A stretch of DNA of 64,000 nucleotides from Tridacna crocea (GCA_943736015.1 OX031059.1:54509159-54573158), one strand, 5' to 3'. Counted from the first letter of the stretch, positions 54,790 through 64,000 are shown. Numbers and translations: made by a program. Notes: a model not told the origin generated them from the sequence alone.

Positions 54790-55034
54790 GCTTTTCAGGC
54801 CAGCATAAACAGCAGCCGATCAATTTTGTCCGTTTATGGTATAACCTATAGGTAAAGTCCACGTCCGGCTGTTGTTGCGGACGTTGCTATTTATTGAGAC
54901 CGTTGTTATGATGGCAAGATTTCACCACCACCCCCACGAAGACGGCCAATGGTTTGAAATTAATGGATTGATGGATAAAGAGAGAAACCATGTGAATATA
55001 ATGAATACAATTAAGTTTGTACCTTATCTTTGGT

Positions 55035-55465
55035 CGATAACATTTAATTCCCAAAATTACAATCAATTATTTCGATGTATAAAAATATTCATGCTCAATC
55101 AAATGGAGTAGAGCGCCATCTGGAGATAAGCAAACCATTGGACGAACTGGTTTTGAAACGAAAAAGCCCAGGACCAAACGATGAGTAGCCAAATTTTGTA
55201 TTATTGCGCCTATAGGCTATTAGCAAGTGAAAATGATTTCAATTAAAAAAAAAAATAGTATATATTTCCACTATCGATGGCTCCATCCAATATATTTCAA
55301 CATGCCATTTCCAATTACATATAGATCTGAGTGCTTCCGAAAAATTCATTTGCCTGAGAAAAATTGAGTTTAATTAGGTTTATTTCCTTAGGCTTTGCAC
55401 AAGATACAATCCATCGTCTTCAAAATTCAATATTGAACTCATAGTGGTATTGTCATATTTCTGAA
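55035..55465 (+). mobile_element. R5 dispersed repeat, copy 2
   Basis: Colinear with 41865-42265 in the same orientation, with small indels and an A-run near 55245. Confidence 0.7.
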
Positions 55466-55701
55466 AGGGGACAGGAGTCAATTCGATTTTGTAGCACACA
55501 TTGTCTTGCTATATGCGACATAGAGAGAAGCGCCAATGTTCTATTTATAGAAACGGTGTTAATGAAAATTTGAGTAAATTCCGTGATATACAGGCGATGC
55601 ACCAATGTGCTATAAGAGTTTGATGATCGACCAAGGACAATTTTATTGTTCCGAGATAGACCAAGAAAGCGTCAAAGGCCTGTGGATAAACTTGCATCAG
55701 C

Positions 55702-55863
55702 TTAACCCTTTATCACACAATCACGACTTTTATCACCCCTCTGAAAGAAGACGTTTGAAAACATTGTGGAAAAAGGAGAAAATGCTGGTAACCAGCATTT
55801 TCTCCTTTTCCCACAATGTTTTCTTCCCTTCCCAAAACATATTTCAATTCCTGTCAGTGTTAA
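55702..55863 (+). mobile_element. P1 MITE, 3' shortened
   Basis: TTAACCCTTTATC left end and full hairpin. The right arm is cut after ACATATTTCAATTCC and ends at GTGTTAA. Confidence 0.72.
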
Positions 55864-56161
55864 ATATTGTTATATAAAGACATCAGGTTTAAATTCATAA
55901 AAAGATTCTCAAAGATGCATCTAAACTCGTTTTCAGTGAATTTTCTTCCATTTTAAACCCATTTCATCCCTAATTAATGAAACTCTAGCTGCATTTCATG
56001 TTTAGAAGGCCTTCACAGCAATGGCTATTGTTGTTTCGGTTTAAATTGAGGACAACTGCCTCGTCTTTTCCAACCCTTACACCATGTAAACTAGTAACAT
56101 ATTTAGTTTACACAACTGAGGCCATTCTACACACTTTCAAAGTTTTAATAGCGTCCCCCAG

Positions 56162-56162
<1 letters not shown>

Positions 56163-56202
<40 letters not shown>
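56163..56202. repeat. (CT)n microsatellite
   Basis: Twenty CT units. Confidence 0.95.
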
Positions 56203-56203
<1 letters not shown>

Positions 56204-56631
56204 AGGATGTCATTATCTTAAAGAACAAAAAACTTGCTTTCGGTGCTTTTTTTCGACATGTTTTAAATGAAACTTGTGTAAACTAGTGTAAACCCCTGAC
56301 TATGTCGTCTCTCAGTTTATTTATAAATAAAGCATAAGTCAACTGAAGCAACGAAACACGGCGACTTGAATGTGTATTCCAAAAATAACCCAGCATAATC
56401 CTTAATTTAGACGAAACAATTAAACATTCTATGACACAGTTAAATGCTGAAGTGTCAAAGTGAAACGGATACGTTTTCGGTTGAAAATTTAAACCAAAAA
56501 ATCTGATTTCAGTCTACCATGTCTTCTGGAAAAAAAATGTAACCAGAATTGCCGTCGGCGCCGCCTGGATTTTTTAAAATTATGTTGTACATAGTGACAT
56601 GACGGAACAATAAATTCATTATAATATATAA

Positions 56632-57781
56632 TATATATGTTCTGCGCAATGTAAGAATCGGGACAATTCCGGAATTGTCCTGCGCAAAGTAGGAATTCCT
56701 ACTTTGTCCGCCGATTCTGGAATTGTACCGGACAATTCTAGAATTGCGCAAGGGAGATATATCGTATCGTGGTCAGATATGGTCTGTGCGCAAAGTAGGA
56801 ATAGGCGTGGACAAAGTAAGAATTCAAATGGTAGAACAAAGTGAGAATAGTCTAGATATATTGCAAAGGTTTCAGATTCTAGTAATCATGATTCTTTTTT
56901 CATTGTTTCTTACATCTTAAACTGATGCCTATACTTTACATAGATTTCTTGATAACTCTATTATTCTATGTACTGCGTTTATTCAGTATCCAAAGGACAG
57001 AGGTTTTCATGATATACAATAAAACGCATGGTATCTTATTTGTTATATCCTGTCGGATAAAATTTTTTGGCTGATTGTATGGTGTCTAACGCCGTTCGTA
57101 ACATCAATTCAGTGATATCACGGCAGCCAGTGCACCTATCCATGCTTTTCTGTGGTATCTTTATCATTACACCGCACAATATTATTTCCAAGTCACAGGC
57201 TGCTTTCCCACATAACCATCGTCGACACAATGAGAAAGGAATGAATCCTGTCACAATGACTAACACCAGTCCTCGGAAAGTAATTGGCCGAGCCGGGAAT
57301 AGAACCATCAATTCCCTGTTCTCAAGTCCTGCACGCTACCGACTGAGCTTTTGGGCTCGGCACCAAAATTCAAAAATACGATGTTAGGCACATGGTTTAT
57401 TATCAACGTAGCTATTCCACCTTGTTCGTGTTATGATGCCTTTCAACAGTATTTCAGTTAGATCTTCCTTCAAAATATCATGAATATCAAACCCTGTCAA
57501 CCAATAGTCTCTCTGTACTATTGGACAAACATCAATTATACCGGTAAGAAAATTATGAAAAATGAAAAAAAAAAAACCCTAACTTTGTCTGCAATTCCTA
57601 CTTCGCGCAGGGAAACAATAGATTCTCACTTTGTCCCGATTCCTACTTTGCGCAGGGACAATTCCGGAATTGAACTGTGCCAGGTAGGAATTCTTACTCC
57701 GCCCGACAAAGTGAGAATTCCTACTTTGCGCAGGACAATTCCGGAATTGTCCCGATTCCTACTTTGCGCAGAACATATATA
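56632..57781. mobile_element. R14 element, 1.15 kb, with complex inverted ends
   Basis: TATATATGTTCTGCGCA begins an inverted repeat of about 65 bp mirrored at 57715-57781. Within each end are further GACAATTCCGGAATTGTC palindromes and GCGCAAAGTAGGAATTC repeats. The centre contains SINE4. No transposase seen. Confidence 0.78.
57062..57364 (-). mobile_element. SINE4, tRNA-derived
   Basis: Minus strand: AGCTCAGTCGGTAGCG (A-box) and GATGGTTCTATTCCCGG (B-box), ending in GCTGCCGTGATATCAC and GGCGTTAGACACCATAC. The tail resembles SINE1 although the head differs. Confidence 0.72.
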
Positions 57782-57837
57782 ACCTAACCACATTACCCTC
57801 TTTGGTCTGGATTTTATTGTCGATCGTCAGAGTACTT

Positions 57838-57912
57838 TTGAAAACATTGTGACCAAAGGAGAAATTGCTCGTTACGAGCAATTTCTCCTTTGGTCTCAGT
57901 GTTTTCACAGGT
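57838..57912. mobile_element. P1-type hairpin with CCAAAGG/CCTTTGG stem
   Basis: GAAAACATTGTGACCAAAGG to CCTTTGGTCTCAGTGTTTTC around a GCTCGTTACGAGC centre. Outer arms not recognised. Confidence 0.65.
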
Positions 57913-58555
57913 TTAAATGTATAGAATTTCACCTAAAGGTGATTTTGCATATTTCATATGGATGTTTTTTTAAAGTCGTTTGCAGATTTTTTCAGGTAAT
58001 ACATAAATCTGACACCAGACAGTTTTGTGTAATGTCATTGTTTTACGGGCGTAGTTATATAAAGAGCAACCTTGAAACATTAATAATGAACATTTTGTTC
58101 TTAATGTCGTTCTTGCTTTGATTTAACTTTGAAAACGCTTAAAAAATGTAAAGGGGTTCTCAAACAAGATCAACAGATCCATGCACTTTAATTTTAATTT
58201 CCATTCCTGTCTCCCAGCTAAACATTGTTTCCACTTTTCTAGGCGGGAAAGCAGCTGGTGGCGTCGAAATCGCGTTCACTTTAAAGTGACAAAGAAAGGC
58301 AGGAAAAGTACATCATAGGCCTAGGTGCCCTCGAGGCCGTATGATAGAGGTAAAACTATAGTAATCGGTGTCTTAAATAAATTTAAGTTTTTCTGGCAAC
58401 TAAACACAGTGAAACTATCGAAAATAGTTCCGTTAATGGCAGAGGCATATACCAAAACACAAAATACAGACCAAAACGAAATACATGCGGTCTGACGAAT
58501 ACTGAAAGCTATTGGTCTCAAAACTTGCAAAAAGCCGTAATCTGCGTGGTGTTCG
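57913..58555. other. No recognisable feature
   Basis: Intron sequence. A TTTAAAGTGACAAAG block near 58281 is unassigned. Confidence 0.4.
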
Positions 58556-58559
58556 ATTA

Positions 58560-58790
58560 AGCTTTTACCAAATGATTCCGACTTATAATAAACCAGAGAA
58601 AAAATAAAGAGCATGTAACAAAATTGTGAGAAAAAAAGAAAATGCTGGTAACAAATTTTCTTCTCATCCCTCCGATGTTTTCTACCATTTGAAAGACAGA
58701 TTGTATGCTCTGAGTAACGTTTAAAACGTCTACTGCAACGCTTTCAATTCGGACAGGTCTTAAATTGTGTCGTTTGGTAATGAGTTACTT
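58560..58790 (+). mobile_element. P1 MITE, degenerate
   Basis: CTTTTACCAAATGATTCCGA to TTTGGTAATGAGTTA; broken hairpin AATGCTGGTAACAAATTTTC. Confidence 0.6.
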
Positions 58791-58938
58791 CCATCAACAT
58801 TATGTACAAAATATGGGAACTTCGCTGACAACATAGATAAAGATCTGGGATCTACAGCGCATGCGTGGTGAGACAAACCTATTCAGATAAAAGTCCGAGT
58901 TGACGTGATTTGTAGTTTCACCCGTCAAAAGAAGTCAA

Positions 58939-59099
58939 GGGTCCGTTTTCACCAAACATTCTTAAGAACGTTCTCAGTGTTATTCTCCATTGGCTAAACC
59001 ATTTGGTTTTGCCAATCAGAAGTCGTGTTACTTTCCAATATTGAAAATTCTGGAAAATAAGACAAACAACGTTCTTAAGAATGGTTGGTGAGGGTGAAC
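58939..59099. mobile_element. P6 foldback, shortened
   Basis: GTTTTCACCAAACATTCTTAA against TTAAGAATGGTTGGTGA; part of one arm is missing left of CATTGGCTAAACC. Confidence 0.68.
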
Positions 59100-59164
59100 C
59101 ATGTATATATTTGGTGCGGAAAAAGTTAATTTAAATACTGAAATACATGTATACATGTGCTTTG

Positions 59165-59210
<46 letters not shown>
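59165..59210. repeat. (CT)n microsatellite
   Basis: Interrupted once by TTT. Confidence 0.93.
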
Positions 59211-59211
<1 letters not shown>

Positions 59212-59554
59212 ACACATGATTCTAATGTAATAAGTTTACATTTGGTTTGCAGTGGGTTAACCATTGGTTTGTATGTACATTAGACCAATAAATAATATTG
59301 AGCAATAAGTTTCCATCGCTAATCAAATAAAAGTCACATACGTATCATACGCTTTGTGGTGCCGTATGTTTTACGGCAATGTTTCATTTTACAACATCTT
59401 TCCCGTTAAAAGGCTTTGGTCGATAGCGCAATGTATAAGAGGTGATAATTTCTTTTTAAGTTTGAACATTTTATAATCAGATGATGTCTTTTTACATGTA
59501 CTGGAACCTTTATGCTATTCACAGTTCTATTTTGAAAACAAAAACAAAAAATTG

Positions 59555-59745
59555 ACACTTTTCGATATCGGCCTATTTTCTTCTCAAGTCAAAGGACCAG
59601 TCTACCTCATGATCAAGTTACTTGTTCAAAAAGTGACTATTACGAATCCATAATTATGTTATAACTTGGACTGGTATTATGTATCACGATGATGCATTAA
59701 GCCCCCTTTTTCACAGAGCATGGCCCATATTAGTCAGACTCTGTG
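59555..59745 (+). mobile_element. P2 MITE, hairpin half lost
   Basis: GACACTTTTCGATATCGGCC, CAAAGGACCAGTCTACCTCA, then GATGCATTAAGCCCCC. Confidence 0.6.
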
Positions 59746-59784
59746 AAAAGGTAGCTTAATACATCTGTTAAAAAGTTTCGAATC

Positions 59785-59922
59785 AGAAGGGGGAGAAAAC
59801 ATTGTGGGAAAAAGAGAAAATGCTGGTTACCAGCATTTTTCTCTTTTTTTCCCACTATGTTTTTAAAAGGCTTCTTCCACTGGTAGGTTAAACTCAAGAT
59901 TGTTTGTTATGTGGTAAAGGGT
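59785..59922 (-). mobile_element. P1 MITE, 5' truncated
   Basis: Starts at the hairpin (GAAAACATTGTGGG) with extra A and T residues; ends GTGGTAAAGGGTTAA. Confidence 0.72.
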
Positions 59923-59989
59923 TAAAGCTATATAATAATTATGAGGGTTGGAGTTTTATAATTTTTGTTTTCCTTGTGGACAATTCTGG

Positions 59990-60188
59990 GCCAGTATTCA
60001 CCAACCATTCTGAAAAACCTTCTTTCTCGTATCCTCCAGAATTTTCTTCATTTGTAAGTAACACAACTTCTGACTGGCTAAACCGAATGGTTTAGCCAAT
60101 CAGAAGTTGTGTTACTTACAAATATAGAAAACGTTAAAGAATAAGACTGAGAATATTCTCAAGAATGGTTGGTGAATACGGGCCCTGG
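59990..60188. mobile_element. P6 foldback
   Basis: GGGCCAGTATTCACCAACC against GGTTGGTGAATACGGGCCC; near-perfect centre ACCGAATGGTTTAGCCAATC. Confidence 0.83.
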
Positions 60189-60209
60189 ACTGTAAAACAT
60201 TACTACAGA

Positions 60210-60700
60210 ACAATGATGGAGCCGAAACTTTTTGTTTATTGTAAATGTTCTGCATTTCAAAGGACCAGTCTATCTCAAGATTCAGTGCGTTGTTAGGCGG
60301 TGGAAAAGAAGTATTTTTATGGAATCATAATTTTACGTAATGACATGTATAGCCAGCCCGGGTGGCTCAGTGGTAAGCGAGTCGGACTCATGACCTGGTG
60401 GTTGTGAGTTCGATACCCGGTTGAGGCAAACTTTCTTTCCGGCGTATTTTCGCCTCTCACCTCTGCTGAAGCATGTGAGAAAAGTAGTCGGTGGCTTTGG
60501 AAAGAAAGTTGTGTTAGTGCTGGTTGAGAAAGTCAGGAAACAAATGTGCGTCACCGACCGCCATGATATGACCTTAGCTGTTAAAGTGGCGTTAAACCCC
60601 AATACAAAACAAACAAACGATGACATGCATATAGTGTTCTGCATCATCGCAATGCATTAAGCCCCCTTTTTCACAGAGCATGGCTCATATATACAGCGGT
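60210..60700 (+). mobile_element. P2 MITE interrupted by SINE1
   Basis: GAAACTTTTTG and AAAGGACCAGTCTATCTC on the left; after the SINE the right end AATGCATTAAGCCCCC with CACAGAGCATGGCTCAT. Confidence 0.68.
60351..60620 (+). mobile_element. SINE1 with target duplication
   Basis: GCCCGGGTGGCTCAGTGG (A-box), GAGTTCGATACCCGG (B-box), CCGCCATGATATGACC and GGCGTTAAACCCCAAT tail. Flanked by ATGACATGTATA and ATGACATGCATA, one mismatch. Confidence 0.88.
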
Positions 60701-60937
60701 GAGAAAGTTGATATATATGTGATCATTTTAGCGTGAATATTTATCACAAAATTCCCAGAGCATGTCAAGGCATATGTCATTGTTTAATGAACTTTCACCC
60801 TACCGTAATTTTTTTCAAAAAGGAGACTAAAGTAAAAAAGAAAAAAAAACAATATATCGTGGTAAGTGCTAATTTACAGGCTGACATAACTTTAAGTGTA
60901 ATATTTTTTTGTGGAAAGGTGTGTAGAAACTAGAATG

Positions 60938-61014
60938 TCATCTTCGCAAGCCAAGGATACTAAGGTAGTACATAACGAACAAAGTGGAGTTAGTACCCTT
61001 GGCTTGCGAAGATG
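60938..61014. mobile_element. 77-bp miniature with 8-bp target duplication
   Basis: CATCTTCGCAAGCCAAGG against CCTTGGCTTGCGAAGATG. Flanked by CTAGAATG at 60930-60937 and 61015-61022. A larger relative is at 8011-8421. hAT-type by target length only. Confidence 0.82.
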
Positions 61015-61107
61015 CTAGAATGTGAACTCACAATAAGAAATTGAGAAATATGCCTACATTTTGCTGCATTAGATTATATAGGACAGTTTTCTTTGAATTT
61101 CAATGGC

Positions 61108-61380
61108 TCTTCACCAAACGACAAAATTTTTGACTGGTCCAAATTCAAAGCACTTGCAAACTACAACATAAACGTAACTCAAAAATTGAAATTTATTTAC
61201 AGCAGGGTAAAAAACATTGTGGGAAAAGGAGAAAATGCTGGTTACCAGCATTTTCTCCTTTTCCCACAATGTTTTCTACCCTTCACAAAACAAATTTCAG
61301 ATTTTCAGGCACTTTTATTTTGTCATCTGCAAATGCTTTCAATTTGGACCAGTCTAAAATATTGTCGTTTGGTAATTAGT
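61108..61380. mobile_element. P1 variant with two right arms
   Basis: The left flank is the AACGACAAAATTTTTGACTGG arm and the right flank is the same arm type reversed (ACCAGTCTAAAATATTGTCG), so nearly the whole element is a foldback. The usual CCTGAGAAAG arm is absent. Confidence 0.72.
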
Positions 61381-61608
61381 AAACCCTTTTCCAAACAGTC
61401 CTTGGTTTTTACGATCATAAGATAGAAGCCTTTTGAAAACATTGTGGGAAAAGTGAAAAAAAATGCTGGTAACCAGCATTTTCTTCTTTTTCCACAACAT
61501 TTTCTACCCTATTAAGGACAGTAAAGAGATAAAAGATTGTAGCATTTGAGCAAAACTGAATGCTTCCAATCTGAAGCAGGCTTAATTTTGTTGTCTGGCA
61601 AGGGGTTA
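61380..61608 (+). mobile_element. P1 MITE, diverged
   Basis: TAAACCCTTTTCC and GGCAAGGGGTTAG ends; hairpin with extra A run. Confidence 0.7.
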
Positions 61609-61894
61609 GTCCTTTACCACACAATGACAACGTCTGACGACCTTGAGGAAGAGGCGTTTTGAAAAAATTATGGGAAAAGGAGAAAATGGTAGCGTTTTGA
61701 AAAAAATATGGGAAAAGGAGAAAATGCTGGTTACCAATGGTATAACTAGCATTTCCTCCTTTTCCCACATTTATTTTCCCACTATTTCAGAGAAAGAAAC
61801 TAGCATTTGAACTAGATCTACATTTAAACTGTTAACTTCAAATATACTCTCAGTAAAATCAGGTCCAAAATTTCGTTGTGTGGTAATGGGGTAA
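61606..61894 (+). mobile_element. P1 MITE with partial hairpin duplication
   Basis: TTAGTCCTTTACC left end, GTGGTAATGGGGTAA right end. GCGTTTTGAAAAAA and TGGGAAAAGGAGAAAATG occur twice in the left arm. Confidence 0.68.
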
Positions 61895-62640
61895 AACCCA
61901 AACGGCGACGAGGAGTGAACATTGCGGACTTTTTAGATGGATTTAGATTTAAAATCATACCATTTGAAAGTAAAATTTGAATAGAAATTCTAGAAATGGT
62001 CGGTGCAAGAAATTCGAATTTTGACACCAGTCGAAAAGTAAGCGAAAAACATAGAGACTTGGCAACTTTTTAACAGCTACGTTTTTAAACCATTTAAACT
62101 AATGATGGAAATTTCAGAACATGTACACAAGGTATGAAAAAGTCTTCAAAACCGGAGAAATGCGTGGAGGAAAGAGTGTCTTTCAAATTGATCTTGAGAA
62201 AAACTATTCGAAAAGGGAAAGTTACTAGTAACAATGTCATGTTCCTTTTCCAATTAAGTTGAAGCCATACTGAAGAAATGAAACAAGTTTTATGTGGATG
62301 TCAACCGTATGCCAAATTCATACTGTGACCTCCCGAACTAAGTATGCGACAGACATTTTTGAAAACACCATCGAAAAATGTTGACGATTAACATGAAATG
62401 TGGTTAAGTTAACGAAAACTTTCGGCAGAAGGAAGAATTGATAATTCAAAACAATGCTACCCTGCCCTACGACTATCACAAAAATGCCATGCTGCCATAG
62501 GAGTTAGATAGTATGGATACGGTAACGTCTAAAGATCTCAAATCGTTGAAGGTGTCGGAAACGAGAAACAACAACAACAAAAATGATGATAACAAAAAAT
62601 AAATAAATGAATAAATAAATAAAGATACATGTACGGAAAA
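61895..62640. other. No recognisable feature
   Basis: Intron 1 near its donor; only a broken P1-like hairpin near 62200-62260. Confidence 0.4.
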
Positions 62641-62650
62641 AAAGACTTAC

Positions 62651-62722
62651 CTTCGTTGAATCCCAGATAACAAAAGCTAGGAAAATCGAAAAAATCATTT
62701 TTGTTGTATCCACTGACAACAT
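62651..62722 (-). CDS. Exon 1: start codon and signal peptide
   Basis: The exon starts at an ATG (62722-62720) with A at -3 and ends at a consensus donor GTAAGT after codon AAG, phase 0. It encodes 24 residues. From the internal Met (ATG at 62698-62696) the sequence MIFSIFLAFVIWDSTK is a typical hydrophobic signal peptide, so either Met could be the start. Phase 0 matches exon 2 about 27 kb away. That distance is the main doubt: the link rests on phase and on the need for a signal peptide, not on an alignment. Confidence 0.6.
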
Positions 62723-62759
62723 CTTTATCACAAATATCAATGTGCTATAATTCCATAAT

Positions 62760-63580
62760 TTTGTTTTGTCCTTATATTATAGTCCCGTGTATTATTCCAA
62801 GATTTCAAGATCAAACCTTCTGTCGATTTTATTTGAATATGATACTTTAAGATAGTCTTCTTTTATCAGTATAATTTTGTTAACATCTCCAGATTGTTCT
62901 TTTTGTTTGAGGACGCCTGCTAACTCACATCTCATTGAAATTTAATATAAAGAAAAAAAAGAAAACGTATGAATAATTGTCACAAATACTCAGAAATGTC
63001 TTCACGACACACACTTGGTCAAACTTCGAAAAATCCGGAAACTATTGATTTCCTGTACAATCGAAGTACGAACCGTCGTTGCGCAGGCGTCCCTTATAGC
63101 CAAATGAAAGTTGAGAGAGTATCGAGCAAGTTAAAGACAGTTATCAATCAACTGCTTGACAGGTCCTCGCTTCGCCACGGCTTTTACCCCCACCAACATG
63201 TTTTGATCGACTGTCGTATTAGTTAATGCTTCATTCATGCTGTGTTCTTTAAATTGTGAACGGCAAACTTTGAAAAATGAACCCAACAACACGAGTAGTA
63301 TTCGGTTCGCGACTTCGGCTTTTGTATTAGTTTCTTAAAAAACATAAAAACAACGAAACTTTCCCTTGAAGCATGTCCAGACCTTATGAGTAAAGCGAAA
63401 TTACATTAATATGTATGTATGAATATATTTATAGCTACCATCAAGTAGAATGCAAGGATTACATGTTTACAATGGTGTCTGCTAGTCCCATTTCAAGTAA
63501 AGCTTTTTTATCCTTTATAGAAAGTAAACAAGGAATTGTATTTGTTTATAGCCTAATGATAACTTGAAGAAAGTACATTC
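62760..63580. promoter_or_regulatory. Sequence upstream of exon 1: possible promoter and 5'UTR
   Basis: If exon 1 is right, the minus-strand promoter should lie here. No clear TATA box or initiator can be assigned. A plus-strand ORF at 62969-63226 has no recognised domain. The call is positional only. Confidence 0.25.
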
Positions 63581-63583
63581 TTC

Positions 63584-63852
63584 ATATATGAGCTCTATAA
63601 AAAGGGGGCTTGATGAATCTGCGAAAAGTATCGATTCAGGTCAGCGTGCGCAGTCCGCGCAGGCTGATCTGGGCCGGTACTTTTCGCTACTGGTCAATTT
63701 TCTGTAAGTTCAAGACCCAGTGTACCACATGGCTAAGTTGGTTTTAAAAATGTGGCGAATTTTGGTCAATGATTATGTGATCGCTTGTCTGGTATCATAC
63801 ATTTTACGAAAATGCATAAAGCCCCCTTTTGTCATCCCATAGCTCATATGGT
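63584..63852 (+). mobile_element. P2 MITE, most complete copy
   Basis: ATATGAGCTCTATAAAAAGG at the left and AGCTCATAT at the right are inverted ends, with GGGGGCTTGATGAATCTGC and GCATAAAGCCCCC inside. Hairpin at 63621-63690 around CAGTCCGCGCAGG. Confidence 0.8.
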
Positions 63853-64000
63853 TTAACCCTTTACTCCATAGATACTCATTTCTACGCATTCCTAGTAGGA
63901 GGCTTTTGAAAACATTGTGGCAAAAGGTGAAATTGCTCGTCACGAGCAATTTCACCTTTTGCCACAATGTTTTCTATTCTATCAAAAGGTGTCATATACA
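63853..64000 (+). mobile_element. Subtype B MITE cut by the window edge
   Basis: TTAACCCTTTACTCC left end and a perfect hairpin; the right arm continues off the window at GGTGTCATATACA. Confidence 0.82.

Larger units (their letters stand above)
2580..62722 (-). other. Gene span: secreted ADAMTS-like zinc metalloprotease (3' end outside window)
   Basis: Eleven exons on the minus strand (one tentative) join in compatible phases to about 528 codons. Order: signal peptide, propeptide, two basic cleavage sites (RHKR and RRKR), catalytic domain with HExxHxxGxxHD near residue 432 and a Met-turn near residue 459, then the first cysteine-rich residues. Such enzymes are secreted and cleave extracellular matrix or cell-surface proteins; the substrate cannot be inferred. 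Introns are long (up to 27 kb between exons 1 and 2) and made of MITEs. The protein runs on beyond the left edge, so disintegrin, thrombospondin or other C-terminal modules are unseen. It could be a true ADAMTS or one of the expanded mollusc ADAMTS-like proteins; I favour the latter. Confidence 0.85.

Noticed and set aside
62969-63226. Plus-strand ORF of 85 codons upstream of exon 1
   Set aside because: No recognised domain, and no promoter, splice or polyadenylation context seen; probably chance.
482-64000. Strong hairpins as transcription terminators
   Set aside because: They are transposon palindromes recurring with TTAA ends in a eukaryotic genome, not bacterial-type terminators.

Overview
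The window is eukaryotic, AT-rich and intron-dominated. It is most likely from a bivalve mollusc: it carries a pearl-like element (156-bp tandem core, GGAC/CGAC tetranucleotide tail, short terminal inverted repeats), tRNA-derived SINEs with mollusc-type 3' modules, and very many foldback MITEs. Species cannot be fixed from the sequence alone. | One gene is supported: a secreted ADAM/ADAMTS-like zinc metalloprotease (M12B, reprolysin type) on the minus strand. Ten exons are well supported and an eleventh, a 35-nt micro-exon, is tentative. They run from a signal-peptide exon near 62.7 kb down to a cysteine-rich exon at 2580-2709, and the gene continues off the left edge. Reading phases agree across every junction, provided the tentative exon is included. 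In order the exons encode a signal peptide, propeptide, furin-like basic sites, the catalytic domain with HEVGHLLGAYHD and an IMSY Met-turn, and a Cys-rich start: about 528 codons in roughly 60 kb. I see no other convincing coding gene. | The rest, introns plus about 1.3 kb beyond exon 1, is built of repeats. Family P1 (about 50 copies or fragments) has TTAA ends and CCCTTT/AAAGGG-type termini like piggyBac MITEs, with a loop-free central palindrome of 32-nt arms. Foldback families P2 to P6 and R1 to R14 fill most remaining space, together with several SINE families, a mariner deletion derivative, a candidate Mutator-like element with 9-bp target duplications, a 77-bp element with 8-bp duplications, a 102-bp tandem array and several microsatellites. 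| By region: 1-15.3 kb holds the catalytic and Cys-rich exons with P1, P2, SINE3 and the pearl-like element; 15.3-23 kb holds the propeptide exons; 23-35 kb is one intron with SINEs and the mariner relic; 35-62.6 kb is one giant intron of MITEs and tandem arrays; beyond 62.7 kb lies sequence upstream of exon 1 plus two MITEs.
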